NCBI GenBank assembly: GCA_963377175.1
Contig: CAUJNA010003811.1
Coordinates: forward strand, 313,958 to 377,957
DNA from: Effrenium voratum
Taxonomy: Eukaryota > Sar > Dinophyceae > Suessiales > Symbiodiniaceae
DNA: 64,000 bases
Direction: 5' to 3'
The notes under the pieces are model-generated. The model had not been told where the DNA came from and did not search any database. It saw only the letters and a program-made list of their open reading frames with translations. A program made the translations under genes and the position numbers. Shown piece by piece: positions 21,320 to 33,734 of this stretch; the stretch's first letter is position 1, and every line of letters starts with the position of its first letter.

Positions 21320-21960
21320 AATACACCAGCATAGACCCCAAATAGCAGTGCTTGCACACCAGCACCTCCAAAAGCACCCCCCCGAAGAACGCCCCAAGCA
21401 AAACCCGGCCGTCAATCGAGCAGAAATGCGCCCGCACCACCACCCTGAAGAGCACCCCAAACAGCACCACCCAACACACCCAGCCGTCAATCTTGCGAAA
21501 ATCAACCAGCACCCCAAACAGAATCCCAAACCACCACCTAAGCCGCATCCCCCGCACCCTACCGTCAAGATGCAAACATGCGCCTGCACCGTCACCTGCA
21601 TGCCCGATAGCACCCGAGTATCGATATCGCAAAAATGCGCCCGCGCCGTCTCCAGCACCTCAAACAGCTCCGAACAAACTGCGTCCCCCAGCACCATCAG
21701 CACCAGCACTCCAAACTGCATTCCCCCTGCGTCCTACCGCCTAGATGCCCAAATACGCGCACCGTCACCCCGCAAAACAGCACCTGCACAAGCACCCCCA
21801 ACTGCATGCCCCCTAGCACCCTACCGTCAATCTTGAAAAGATGCGCCAGCACTGCTACCAGCACCTCAAACTGCACCCCAATTAGCACCTACACCAGCAC
21901 CCCAAACTGCACGCCCCCTAGCACCAGCCCATCAATCTCGCAAATCACTTTCCCCGCTTT
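21320..21960. repeat. Degenerate minisatellite, unit about 70-75 bp
   Basis: Repeating blocks on the plus strand contain AGCACCCCAAAC, TACCGTCAAT and ATGCGCC. On the minus strand the units translate as variations of IDGRVLGG and LGVLVQVL, giving long but repetitive frames on both strands. It lies in the intron between the exons at 21,064 and 23,241 and I do not regard it as coding. Confidence 0.65.
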
Positions 21961-22257
21961 ATTAGAAGTTAGAACCCCCTATAGCTTTCAGCTGTCTGGG
22001 GAATGAAGGAACTTTGGTGGATACCTGCAATGTATGGGCATCTGGAATACACTAAGTATTTTGGCTGGCCTGTGGCGCAACAACGCCAAAAGCCCATGGT
22101 AAACAGTAACCAAGATACAAAAGCCCAACCGGTCACAAGCCAAAGTAAGCGATCCCAATGAAAGGAAGCTTCACCGAAGCCTTGAAGGTGGTTACCGATT
22201 CATAAACCATTCATTGCTCGAGTGTTATCCGGGAGCTCGAAAAAGTGTGGGTTTGTC

Positions 22258-22569
22258 TCAAAGGGCCACGGACAAAAAGTGTCTTTTCCCTTTGGTCCCC
22301 TTAAACAACAACAGGGGGTCACAAGAAAGACATACCCGTGTTATGTTGAGTCTTCGTTCAAGGCAAAGGGCTTGGTTCGGCATGGAGTACGAGTTCCAAA
22401 TTCCAAATATTGCCTCTTCAACAAAATTAGGGTTGGCCACTCCGAATTCTTCACGTGTGAAGCCACTCCTTTTGCGGGCTTCTGAGCACCTTTCTTGGGG
22501 ATTGGGGTCCAGGCCGTCAGGTGGGGCTGAAGATGAAGGTCCGGTTGGAGGGTGTTGAAAAGGGCCCAT
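22258..22569 (-). other. Uninterrupted 103-codon frame, doubtful
   Basis: A minus-strand frame of near-normal composition (contains SGFTREEFGVANPNFVEEAI). No family motif, no clear splice pair, and it overlaps an introner-like TTTGGTCCCCTTAA motif at about 22,290. Possibly a remnant of a mobile element. Confidence 0.2.
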
Positions 22570-23010
22570 TAAAAGAACATTCTCATAGTTTGGAAGAGAC
22601 TTCCCTCCACAAGTGGCTTCTATTTGTCAAAACCCTCCAAAAGTGGCTTTTATTTATCAATACCACTCACTTTCGGTGACTCGGCGAAAAGAACACCGCA
22701 AGGAGCCATTCAGATTTGACGATGCGGCAGTTTCTTGTGCCAGCGGCTCAAGGAAAGGGCAGGATGTTTGCAAAAGGATCTACGATGGATTCGAATCTCC
22801 CAGCTGGGAATACTCTACGATCGCTTGAACGTTTTGGGAATCCGCTGCCCCCCAACCACGCTGTAAAAATCCACTCCCAAGGGGCTGCAAACATCAGACT
22901 TGACCATCAGCCCTCCGGCCTCTTTGTGCGGCTTGCTCATCGTAGACCTGCGCGGAAGAAGAAGCTTGGTTGGTTTCTGGATAACCCTGTTTGAGGAAAT
23001 TAGATTGAAA

Positions 23011-23210
23011 TGGCTGTGGGTCAAAATATGTACCCAAAATGGGTTGCCCTGGTCAATGGAAACTTGGACTACAACCTGCGGTCCCTTGGTGGTTTAATTT
23101 TGACCCATACCCAAATGGAATCCAAAAGGAACCAACCCATGTTAGGGCGCCCTCTATTCTGACAAACACCGAGTTGGCCCCGCCATGGCCAGTTCAGCTG
23201 CTCAATTGTT
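23011..23210. repeat. Adjacent introner-like elements, families A and B
   Basis: 23,011-23,118 is a family A copy (GGCTGTGGGTCAAAA ... TTTTGACCCATACCC). It runs directly into a family B block (23,112-23,210) with AACCCATGTTAGGGCGCCCT and ACAAACACCGAGTTGGCCCC. The B block recurs at 46,879-46,972 and, truncated, at 40,632-40,680. Both full B copies end in CCATGGCCAGTTCAG. Confidence 0.7.
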
Positions 23211-23240
23211 GGCAGGCCTGTCGCAAAGGTCATCGCTCAC

Positions 23241-23302
23241 CACTCAGCTCCTCCATATAATTTATCATTTCACAAAAGCCTTTGGGGTTCCATGCAGAGG
23301 AC
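23241..23302 (-). CDS. Probable helicase N-terminal exon
   Basis: Acceptor GGGTTTAG (23,303-23,310). It reads SSAWNPKGFCEMINYMEELS and ends at a canonical GT donor (GTGAGC) in phase 1, which fits the next exon (G plus GC). Family unknown. Its assignment to the helicase gene rests only on phase, strand and distance. Confidence 0.5.
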
Positions 23303-23339
23303 CTAAACCCAGGGCACCTTCTTGGAATACGCGCGGTTT

Positions 23340-23460
23340 TCTGGCGTCGGTCCCGTGCTTGCTAAGCGCCTCGATACTCTCTGGAGGCTCCTCGCACCCC
23401 ATCTGGTGGCTGTCCTGACGTCAAACCGCCCGGTTGACCTTCCCGCCTGCAATCAGTGAC
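23340..23460. other. GC-rich island, strand unclear
   Basis: Both strands are open. The plus strand reads SGVGPVLAKRLDTLWRLLAP and on to a TGA; the minus strand reads RFDVRTATRWGARSLQRVSR. No clean splice pair. Possibly a 5' exon of the helicase gene, but I cannot choose. Confidence 0.25.
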
Positions 23461-24906
23461 AAGTCGATAGACAAATCATTGGAATGGCCTTGTGGGGTAG
23501 CCCTTCATGCTACCGGGTTGCCCAGTGACTCTAGAAAGAAATGAGTGTTGACAGTTCAAAGTAGGCTCGGAATCCACCAGACACAGAAAAGCAATCTGTT
23601 CAGACCCGCCTTCAGTCAAGGCTCACAGTGGCAGCTTCACACACGCATCGCGCAAAAAACAAAACAAAACAGAAGACTTCCCCAATTGATGGGGTTTTCT
23701 TTCAGTTCCTTTGGAGCAATTCAATTGACACCGTGCACCGTTTTGGGGTTCTGCGGGCAGGGTATTCCCGGCTCAGGGAAAGTGGCAACCATGTCCCTTG
23801 TCCATGTCATCAGGGGCTTGATTGCTTGTTGGTTTGTCATGATTCGTTGCCAGGACATGTCCAACCACGCACAGAGTTGACTCCCCACTCTTTTGCCCCA
23901 GCCACACGGGGGCCTGTCAAGAAGTTGGCGGCTGCCTCTTGCATGTTGCTCTAAGAGAAGCAAAAAGAAAAGCGGCAAGTCAGTTTGAAGGGACCCTTGG
24001 GTAGAAAGCAAAACCGCCAAGCCATTCTGAAGGGAGCTTGTAGGAAACGCCCGTATCATCGGGGGGGATGTTTCCAACATTTAGGTAAGGATGCTTGAAG
24101 TCAGACTATAGCTCTTCACCAAATCGCTCCGACCCCCTGCAAAAGGTTTACCCTTTGCTGGTTGCGAGGGAAATGAACGAAACCCAAAAAGGCAAAGGGG
24201 AAAGGGACGAGCTCAGTCTGGCAATGTTCGTGGGATCTTGACAACACTCCTGGAGACAACTATCAGCTACAGCTCAAATCGTGGCAAAATCCGTAAGGTG
24301 TCGGGTCCCTCGCCTCTTCCTCTTTCTGCTCAACCCTGGCATGTGCCGGGACGTGGAGGAAACAATGAGCTACCTTCTATTACCTCCTGCAAATCACCGG
24401 GAAAAACAAGTCGGCGCATATTGTTAAAAGTCTTGTCTAAAGCATAAAAACATGGAAGGTGTCTGCAACCGGCTACTATGAAGGACCCTGAAAAAAAAGC
24501 CGACACAGTCGGTTTGACAATCTGTTCCATGTACTCTTTGCCACAACTTGGCAGCGACACAGACCACCCCCAAAGACGCCGGAAGGGTTGGCGGGGGGTT
24601 GGGAGGGTCTTTGGGGGCCAGTTGTCAAAGAAAGGGTTCCCCAAAAAAAGTCACAAAGAGTGCACTCAATGCATCCGCTTGTTGGACGACCCTGGGTTCC
24701 TCCAAAAGGCAACAAGGTCAGTCAAGCCTGGAAATTAAAACCAGGCGGAGCTGAAAAGCGAAAATCAGCTCCCTCCCAAAACAGCCACTAAAACAGTCAC
24801 TTTGTTGCTGGGACCCCATTGCTCACTTGTTTCTTGGACCGCTCCTTTGGTGGACATCATGTCCGCCAAACGAGTTTTCAAACATTTCCACGCATCAACC
24901 ATGGTT

Positions 24907-25031
24907 CTAGGGGTACCTTCCCCATTCTTTCCTGGGATCCTTCTTTTCAGGAAACCATCAAAAACAACCCAGGGAAGCAGCAGGTGTTTGAAAAGAACGA
25001 TGGTTGAAAAGAATGGGGAATCAACCCCTAG
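24907..25031. repeat. Introner-like inverted repeat, family C
   Basis: About 125 bp bounded by CTAGGGGTACCTTCCCCATT and AATGGGGAATCAACCCCTAG, inverted ends of about 20 bp. The interior has CTGGGATCCTTCTTT and GAACGATGGTTGAAAAG. Related copies at 37,034-37,270 and 48,423-48,547. Confidence 0.75.
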
Positions 25032-25035
25032 AATG

Positions 25036-27171
25036 GTGGAGAAGCTACATCATTTTGTCGGTGAGTGATAGCTTCCCACCCTTCTCAACGGGCGCCCATG
25101 GTCTCAGGGTCAAAGGGCTTGCAACGAGGGCCTGAGAAAAGGCCCGATGGACTGCTTACGAAACAACGGGTGTCGGAACATGAGGAACCCCCTACAAGTG
25201 GTTGCCCTATGTTGCCATGTGGTTCCCTTCCAACAGCTTCCAAAAGCGGTGCCTGGTACTAGATGCCCTGAAGCAAAAGCTAAATGCGTGCAAAGCTAAC
25301 TCCAGCAAAGTATTTCTGACCACCCCACGTGAGCTATTATCAAACATTGATTGCGTCTCCCAATGAAAGTCACTGCCTTAATTCATGAAGGCTGGAAGGG
25401 GAGGGGAGGGGAAATGAGCCCAAATAAGCCCTAAGCAAGGCCTTATTAAGGGCTGAATAACTCCCTCCCCCCCAGCCATGAATTAATTGACCGGTCAATA
25501 TTGCCTGTTGCTCACCCCACTTCTGCCATACGGAGCCTGGGCCCCGGCTTAGCTAAGGCCTCCGATTCGGCTTTCTTGCCAGAGCGCCCTTAGAGGGGAA
25601 GTCTGTGTCTACCTCAGGTTTTGCCCCCCAACCAAACACAAGTTTGACTCTCCATACTTGGTAAGCCTTGCAACTCAGACGAGATCTCATTGCCAATGCT
25701 CCCCTCATTTAGCTCTGAATCCTTGTTTGACGTAGAAACTGCCCTTTTTTGGGGTCGAAATGGGGTGCAACACCAAACAGATTCCAGGTACTGTGCACTT
25801 TGGACTGTGGATGGACAAACTCCCGCACCAGGTGGTAGGCGGTTTATCCCATTGAAAGATAGGGCTTCATCCGCGCCAACTAGCGGACGTGGTCCATTCA
25901 CAGCAAACATGGCCGTGGGCGAAAGCAAACATAGGCTAAAGCCTCCCCTGATGGTTTACCTTTGTTTTCCCGCAACGTGGTCTGAATGAAACACGCCGGC
26001 GCCACACTTCCACTTTGAAGCCTCGATCCGTCTACTTCGGTTCTCGAGCCCCGAAACCGAGCAACGCCACCACAGCAGGTATTCAGTGATGGGTCTCCCA
26101 GTGATGGGTCTCCTAAACAGAATCCATCCCCGTCTGGGTATGTGATTCAGCAGCATGCTCATGTTAGAAGAAACCCGTTAAGGTCCGCAAATCCAAAGTT
26201 GACGCCATTCAATTCTTGGGAGGGTTGGTCTCTGACCCCCCGGACATTTTGCCAAGTAACTTGCTTCCGGTCAGCAGTGAAACCGTCATGTTTAAGCAAC
26301 AAGTTCCAAGACTCAGAACAGTTTCACCGCTCGCCAATCAAGCTAGAGGCGTTGAAGTTAACAGTCAACGGACAAGCCAACAAGAAGCCAGGGAGGCGCC
26401 AGCTCTAAATAGAAAAACTATTCAAATGATCAAAGAGTGAACAAAATCCGGAGACACACCGTGAATTCAAATACCTCGAAGAACGGACTGTTAAGAAGGA
26501 ACCTTCATCATGGGAAAGGTTGCAAAAGCCGCTTTTGTGGAGTCAGCTTCGCCCAAAACAATCTGAAGTTGACATGAACCCATTCCGGAAAACCGCTCCC
26601 AGACGAACATTGAATCATCACTCGATCACCCAGCTAAAGGGCACACCTTCTTTGGTTGGGCCAACAAGTGATGTCTGATACAAACAAGAGCAAGTTGCCC
26701 TGTGTTGGTGGCAGAAAAGTGAACCTTGCTTGGGGTGACCACTTTTAGCGGGGAACACGCTAATATCACAAAGATTGTGATGGCTAATTACCACTGAACA
26801 GCCAGGAACAGGCGAATGTCAATCGGGTCCCTTTGGCGAATATCATTTGCATTCGTGTTTCAAGTCCACCCACGACACAACAATAGTCTGAGTGAAAGAG
26901 CTTCCTCACTTAATTGATGCTGAATTTCTGCAAGTGGCTCGTTGACAGCCTGAATATACACTAGCCAGTGGGCAAGGCCACATGCGCCACGGGTATCGGT
27001 GGTTACTTGGGAGTGTCAATCCGCATTGACATCCATATAGGTATGTCCCGCAACCATATTTCCCCAGCCCCACTTGGCATGGCGTTCAAGGGAAGTCAAA
27101 GCAAGACCCAAGGGAAACAAAAGGAACATCGAGCAGTCTTCAGCAAGGTTCCGCCAACCTTTGTCTCTAAC
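25036..27171. other. Stretch without a confident exon
   Basis: Contains a palindrome-like block with AGGCCTTATTAAGGGCT at about 25,430-25,460 (related inverted copy near 60,245-60,300) and a decayed repeat at 25,800-25,885 (ATGGACAAA ... GTGGTAGG) shared with about 19,757-19,840. A patch at 25,995-26,085 gives an open minus frame (GLENRSRRIEASKWKCGAG) before GTGTTT, but has no clear acceptor. Confidence 0.35.
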
Positions 27172-27291
27172 CCGTTTGAACGCATGTTGCCCGATGCTTC
27201 TGATGGGTCCGTGTTTGGGAGGTCGGGTGCACGATGGTCGACTGGGTGGCTGGCGGCTGGCAGCCTCCTCCTTGGCCTTTTGCTGTAGAGC
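27172..27291 (-). CDS. Exon of a charged, unidentified protein
   Basis: Acceptor GTACTGAG (27,292-27,299). It reads ALQQKAKEEAASRQPPSRPS and then basic residues up to QHAFKR, ending at donor GTTAGA. 120 nt, phase 0 at both ends. A second frame (RPRRRLPAASHPVDHR) is open too and fits the phase of the exon at 27,706 better, so the frame is not settled. Introner motif TTTTGTTTCCCTT follows the donor. Confidence 0.45.
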
Positions 27292-27705
27292 CTCAGTACC
27301 CCGCCCCCCGACACCTTGCGCCGAGGCCCGGGGCCTGCCTTGTTGCTTTTTTCTTTTTGGAGCCAGCCCGTTGCAGGGAAGCCGAAGCCCGTTTTGGGGA
27401 TCCGAAGCCAATTATTTTGACACATAGCGAGTTGGCATCCTCGCCCTGCCACCATGGCATGGTGCACAAACCCTTGCAGGAATGGAATAAGCGAACCATG
27501 CCCCCGAAATCCTGAAAATCACCTAACCTCCAGTGGCCAATGGGAAAAAAAGGGGTAGTTGCAAGGGACACAATTTGCTCCTGGTGTTCCTTTCCGGGAA
27601 CCGAGGGATTCATCAGCTTCTTGATGTTGAGAGGCAGCTGATGTCAAATACAAAATCCAAACCAGACCCGCCGGTCTGGGATCGGCTTCCGGGCGCAAAA
27701 GCTAC

Positions 27706-27797
27706 CCTCCAGCGAGGCTTTCGCACGGGCCGCCTGGCGTCGAAGCAACGGCTCGCTCGAGCCGCGAGGCCTCTCGACACACACCCGTCATCACTTC
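27706..27797 (-). CDS. Exon of an unidentified protein
   Basis: Acceptor CATCAGCAAG (27,798-27,807). It reads EVMTGVCREASRLERAVAST then PGGPCESLAG and ends at donor GTAGCT. Another frame (GSSEPLLRRQAARAKASLE) is also open. No domain recognised. Confidence 0.45.
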
Positions 27798-27859
27798 CTT
27801 GCTGATGCGACAGGTAGGGAATGAGGGAATGACCCTGGGGTCCCCTTAAGGAAACCACA

Positions 27860-30708
27860 AGGGATTCATTCCCTCATTCCCTGCTGATCACGAGCAAGCT
27901 TCCGATTGAGTGGATGGTCCAAACAAAGTGGACGCACTTTTTGCAAAGGCCACTAAAATGGTTCAACGGTTCAACCCCAAAAAAGTAGAAATCACGTCCA
28001 GGAACTCGGGATGTACGCCCATCTCTTGCGGCGAAATCCACTTGCACCACTCGGGATGGATGAAACCCTTTCTCAATGCGATACACCTACTAACTGTTCC
28101 AGTAATGCTTGATCGCCAAAACATGGGAACTTGGGCCTTCTTCCCCTAGCTTTGTGGGAATTTGGTTTGTCTCCCATCCCCCAAAACCAACGGCAGACTA
28201 AGTTATCGACCATGTTCCCTTCAAATATCACCCCGCCAGAGGGCCTTTCCAAAATTCGACGTTTTCACATCCTCCCACCAATCTGACACCTGTGGAATAG
28301 TACGTTTTGCTCAGGGAGTTAAACGCCTTTCCTGAGTAGATTGCCAAAACAAAAATCGATCATATTTGCCACTGTACCCAAGGATCCGTTCCTTTCCAAA
28401 AGGCAGTGCTTTCTTTGCTTTCTTTTTGGATTAGAGACCACTCCAAGTGACAAGCTTCATGTTGCTTTCCTGGGCAATTCTTAGGTCCAACATGTCCAAC
28501 CTAAGAACATCACCTCACAAGAAACAAACACACTATTACAAACATGGCCCCCAAGGTGATGCGGGGAACCCTGCCTCTGTCTGTTTAGAGCTTGGTTTGC
28601 AGGGGAAGAAACACATTCAAATCCATTGCTGGGTGACTGAACATAGTTCATACTCACCGACACAAAGTTGGTGCTCCTTATTTGACCTGAACTTTCACCT
28701 GAGACCACTCATCGGGCCATATAGTGACTCAAACCAGGAACCGAGAAAGGAATCTTCACGGGGAACTTGCCAACCTACACATCCTAAAGCTAACAACGTT
28801 CGTCCGGAAGGTTGTCAGACATAGGGGATTCCCTTGCAAGGGGGGCGAGACCAAAAACAAACACCATCTTGCCAACCTCTTCACGAGCCTTGGCACTGCT
28901 CTTCTTTGAGACCCCCCAACTGGGTTTGTGCCAATTACCTTCGAGCCCTAACAAGGTGGGGCTGGAGTATGCAACTACCCTTTCACTGCATTAATCGATG
29001 ATGCATATCGATCGTTGCGTCCACGATAATCACTTCCGACCGAAAAGCGACAAATCCCAGGTAAGTGTGTGGTGTTTAACCATACCACTGATACAGTATG
29101 AGGTGCGTTCAAAGAAAAAGTTATACAAATCTGACGATACCCCCTAAAACATCCTAAAACATCCGGGCTGCCAACAGCTGCTGGAGAACAAATCATAATC
29201 AATGACTCACTTCCTGAGTGGATTTGTACAAACACACAGGTCCAAACATTAAGTCTGGTCTGGAAGGCAAACCCTTTTTCTGGGGTTGGTCAAACTGACC
29301 CCTGCAAATGGTTCATTCCCATGACTAGTAGAGGGATTTCCCTTCCCTCACCTGGGGGCTGAACAGGGGGGTTAGACAAAACTTAACGAATACCCACCCC
29401 CTTGTGGCTTCCAGTCAAATAAACAAACGTAAACTTCCATTTGCTTAGGCCCCCCCAATTAAAAAATAATATGTCCAGTATAGATTCCCTTGAAACCAAC
29501 AGGGGACAAACAAAGATATTCTTGAGCAAACGGAAAGCGCTCAAGTTGTCCCGCGGCCTCCTCGGCTTCCGCCTCAGCCCCGTAGCCCACACCTGCTTCG
29601 GGGGAGAAACTCCTCTCTATCTTCCCAACTCTGAACGCTGGGAGGGGAAGGGTTCCCACTCCGGATACCGGGGGTGGTGATTACCCTAGCCACTTCAGTA
29701 ATGATGACTCCGGGCGACGATGCTTTTCGAAAGGGGACCCTCTAGAAGGTTCCTGTTAGTCACCCATGGGGCCATGGGCTGATGCCTCTAGGGATGGGCT
29801 AATCTCGGACGACTCTTGGGGTCATATGGTGTCTTCTTGAGTTGGTACCCTTCATAGTAGGGGTTAACTTAGACTGGCGTGAATGAAACAGTCAACCTTT
29901 TTGGGATAGGTCCTACTGCTTCTTCCGATTACGACACATCACAAGCGACCGCGAATATCAACCGCTGACCACTGGGTCGGTCAAACTGCCCCACATGCGA
30001 GACAAGTTGTCTTAATGGTTGGCGCCAGCTCGCGGGATATGTTCGCACACCATTTGCACAAAAAAAAGAAGAGATTGCTTGGCCAGACTATTGGACCCCC
30101 TGCAGCCAGCTAACGGTTGCTGGTCAAAAAGGAAAAAGATAATGAATGAAGAAAACCCAAAGCACCACAAAGCGGCAATAGTTCAAGGATTAACCAAATG
30201 GCAAATGAGATAATCTGAAGGTGCGCGGCTGAGCAAATGGTCAGTGACAGTGGCCATACCCCAACGACTTGTATTATGAGGTGTTGGCTTCTAGTGATGG
30301 TCACCAGGATTCCAAAATGTGCCTCAACAACCAGCACCTGACAAGCCACTCAAGACAACAATGAAAACCTCACCCCAGCCTTAAAAACCCACAAGGCGCC
30401 AGTAAAGAAATCGACAAATCCTCAAAACGGAGCCCTCAGACCCATCCGCCTGGGCCCCCGGCGTCTCAAGGCCTCAAAGCCCAGAATCTCCTCGGGGCTC
30501 CGTCGAGTGACCCCCAAAATCGTGGCCCAAATCGGTGGAGCTGTCAGATTCAGTACGCGAATTTCTCACAAGCAAAACCCGGTGATAAAATGGGCTGAAG
30601 AAGTCAACACGCCGCACCTAAGTCCGGTTGGGACTGTACCTTAACCTTCTCTTGCCCGAATCGGCTTTGGTTGTGACTCAACTGGTCCTTGTGATCACTA
30701 AAACGTAC
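27860..30708. other. Stretch without a confident exon
   Basis: Mostly AT-balanced DNA with introner-like edges. At 29,540-29,592 a minus frame after GAAGCAG reads VGYGAEAEAEEAAGQLERFP and might be an exon, but its end is unclear. At about 30,020-30,040 the minus strand spells ISRELAPT, which I take as chance. Confidence 0.35.
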
Positions 30709-30796
30709 TGCGCGTGTCGTTTTCTTGGGCCACACCTTGGGGCCCCAGCCGCATCGGTCCGGGCTCGCTTTGGCTCCGGCTCTTTCACATCTTCTC
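30709..30796 (-). CDS. Exon with basic nuclear-localisation-like cluster
   Basis: Acceptor with a strong pyrimidine tract (CCCCCTCCGCCGCTGCAG, 30,797-30,814). It reads EDVKEPEPKRARTDAAGAPR then CGPRKRHA and ends at donor GTACGT. PEPKRART resembles a monopartite nuclear localisation signal. The same frame stays open upstream for about 20 codons (EEREEGETAFGLARSTSP), so an earlier acceptor is possible. Suggests a nuclear protein; family unknown. Confidence 0.55.
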
Positions 30797-30814
30797 CTGC
30801 AGCGGCGGAGGGGG

Positions 30815-32447
30815 AAGTGGAACGAGCGAGCCCAAAGGCCGTCTCGCCCTCTTCTCGCTCTTCGCTTTTTTTGTTGCAGTGGGGAGGGGGAAAATAGTTG
30901 CTTCTGTCTCTAACTTGTGAAGGGAAGCCAACGGTAGATCCACCGCTTTCCGGGGGCTGGATTGAAACTGACTCAGCACAAAAAAAAACACAAAAAAAGC
31001 AAAGGTTGCAGGGGGAGGCGGGTCCATACAGGTCCATGCAGGCAAAACCATGTGCCTAGGTCGACGGAATACTTAACCTAGCGGAACAATGATGTGTGCG
31101 TATGTCTGTGTGTGTTCAAATACAAAGCAATCCGGATCCCTCATATCAAACCATACAACACCCCTCAAGCAAATGCAACCAGCTGTTTGGCTAAGTCCCG
31201 GCTTCTCATTAGCTTCTCGGACCAAACTTGGAAAGGATTCGTTTCTCTCTTCTTCATGAGCCGCGTTGTTGAGCGTGTTCCAACTGTTTCATAAGGATTG
31301 TCTCCAGGGCACCCCTCGTTGGATTTGTCCATGTTGAGAACCAGTTGGACTCACAGAATGTCTGTTGCCATTCCCGTTGTTAGTTGTAACCATGGCCGCC
31401 ATGGCCCCTATGCGTCCAAAGCCTATTTAAAAAATAGGCGTTGTGACTCGTGACAACCCTGGCTTTTTGACAAAGACTATTTGTTGATGACGAGCGGCCG
31501 CCTCCGTTTTGGACTGGAACAAGGGCTAAGGCTAGGAGATACTTGATGCTAAGGCCGCTCCATAGGATCCCAAAGCCGGATATGTTTATACATATGCAGC
31601 AATATGTTTTACTATTTGCAAGGCTAATGTTGGCTTCTTTGTCGCTTGGTTTCTTAACATGGCCATGCAGCGCGTGAAGGTGAACCCTCTTCTGACCATT
31701 TCTGTCCTTCTTCTGGCCCACCCCCTTAGCAAAGCAAAAAAACAAGATACAGCCAACATCTCCCCCATGACAGCAACCATTCCAGGATGAGGATGTTGAT
31801 CTTCTGGTTCCTCTGGTTCCCCGGCAAAATTTGCCCGTCCTATTTCACAATGGTAAAATAGTGGTTCTACGCCAAAAAATGGTGTTTCTACTGCTTTTCT
31901 ACGGTTTGTCTACAGTTTGTCTACGCTCACGTTGTTTTTGGACCTGTGTGAAAATTCGAAGGGAAAAAAGCAAGCACACAATTGCTTGTGTTTTCGTGCC
32001 ACCTGAGCAAATTGCAGAGAACAATTCTACAATTTGCTAGAATGAAGGCTCTGTTTACGCAAAAACTTTCAGCAGGTGCGTTGCGCAGACACAAAAGGGG
32101 CCCGAGGACCCTCTCAAGAAATAGTAATTTACCTGGCTGGCAGAGATATGTGGCTCCAAAGGCTGGCGCAGTGTTCAAAAAGAAGAAGAAGAAGTAACAA
32201 CCCAAAATGAACCCCAAAGGCCGACGTCAAAAAATAGGGGTTGTCAATGCAAAAAATAGGGGTTGAACAACCCCTATAAAAAAAAAGGTCAAGGAAGCAT
32301 AGGGTAGCTACAACTCGCGCATTTAATAGCAGAATACTTGCATAAGGATCTTCGTTTTGAGTGGGGGCTTTCTTCCTGAGAAGGTCGGCCAAGAAAAGCC
32401 TAAACTATTTGTTTCCAAATCCAACAAGTCAAGTCCAAGTACTTGAC
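30815..32447. other. Intron; one weak candidate
   Basis: At about 31,610-31,720 two minus frames are open (one with KKDRNGQKRVHLHALHGHVK) near possible acceptors, but I cannot define an exon. The rest is ordinary intronic DNA, with two AAAATAGGGGTTG boxes at about 32,230-32,270. Confidence 0.35.
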
Positions 32448-32600
32448 CCACTCGTGTGCGATGGCGGCTTTCGCAATTTCCTGGGCCCGGCCTGCCACGT
32501 CTGCTTCCGCCTCGGCCTCGGCAAAACGCAGCTCATGTTGGAATGCAACTTCTGCCCCAACAACTTTGAGTCTTTCAGTCTCAAACTTGTGAGTTTCATC
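32448..32600 (-). CDS. Exon with long alanine/glutamate-rich helix
   Basis: Acceptor CCAATGACAG (32,601-32,610). 153 nt, phase 0 at both ends, read as DETHKFETERLKVVGAEVAF, then QHELRFAEAEAEADVAG, RAQEIAKAAIAHEW, to donor GTCAAG. Heptad-like charge pattern suggests a coiled coil or single helix. It follows the acidic exon at 33,649 in phase. Antisense frames are open but less regular. Confidence 0.65.
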
Positions 32601-33648
32601 CTGTCATTGGGCTTCAGGTAAACTGAACCATCAATGGGCGAACCCTCTATCCGTCCCAAATAAGAATGTCTGCAACAGGCACCAGATGTTAAAAGCTGCC
32701 CATAGTATTCCAAGAGGGTCAAAGTGCTTCCTGAGGATGCAACTTTGAAAGTGAGAAAACACCGAACAAAGTATACATTGTCAGTAGGTACTTAGACCCT
32801 CTGGGATGGAAGCTTCAGGACCTTCATCATGGAGCCGGAGATCGGTGAGGTGTGTGCCTCTGCTGGGTCATGCTGGGTCCATCAACTGTCGTGACATGTT
32901 CCTCAAGACTATCTCAAAATACCTCTCTGAGTCTCGGAGTGGGGTTGAAAAATGGTTTCCCACCGAATAAGTACTTTGGCGAGGCCCCCAAAATGGCCGC
33001 TTGCTGGGAGCCAGCTCTAACAGATTCTAACGGCAACCTTATGGCTTTGATAAGGGCGAATGTGTTGATTGGGTCCAAGGTGATGATCTCGAAATATTAT
33101 CAAGTGGTTCACATTAAGCAACTCCACGCACAAATCAGAAACGTATCGCCAACAAATTCAAATCGTCCATTCAAAAAGCGTCCATCAGGGCAAATGGCCG
33201 CTTGTTGAAACAACAAATGGTTGAACAGAATAAAACAAAGACTCAATCCTGTCTTCTCCCATGAACAAGTTAGCGCATGGTAAATGGAAAAGGATTCAAT
33301 GCCAGTTTTCTACACTTGTGGCTTTCGCAACCATGTAGAACATTTTCAACTAGAGTGACACCCTCCAACTACTCTCCAAGGTGGTTCAAAGGGGTTCCCA
33401 CCTACCCCCAAGGCGATTTCGAGAACTGCGCAAGATGAAACCACTGCAAGGCACCCAGCAGCAACTCAAAGGCTTAAACGGTTGGCTTTGCACCACCAGG
33501 AATGGACAAGTACTCCAGCCACTGAGATGGTCTGGGGACCAGTTAGATCTTAGTATCTCTAGTTGCAAGGACGGCTGACTGGCTTTACTAGCCCCTTGGC
33601 TAACCCCCCGGCCCACCTAAGCAGAAAATTGATCACTTTTCTTGGTAC

Positions 33649-33728
33649 CGAGGTCGCTGCATCACCTTCATCGTCCGACAGCAACGCCAAAGGGTCCATC
33701 GCGTCGGATCCGTCGGAACAAGCGGCGG
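33649..33728 (-). CDS. Exon with acidic LLSDDEG segment
   Basis: Read AACSDGSDAMDPLALLSDDE then GDAATS to donor GTACCA. Either it starts after CTCAAG (33,729-33,734) with two bases that complete the previous codon, or translation begins at the ATG (33,697-33,699): MDPLALLSDDEG looks like a natural N-terminus. In the second case the exons at 35.4-37.0 kb belong to a different gene. Phase 0 at the 3' end fits the next exon. Confidence 0.6.
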
Positions 33729-33734
33729 CTTGAG

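Noticed and set aside
30020..30040. Minus-strand ISRELAPT as helicase motif Ia
   Set aside because: Wrong gene order relative to the Q and I exons and no flanking conserved residues; a better Ia exon exists at 10,026-10,070.
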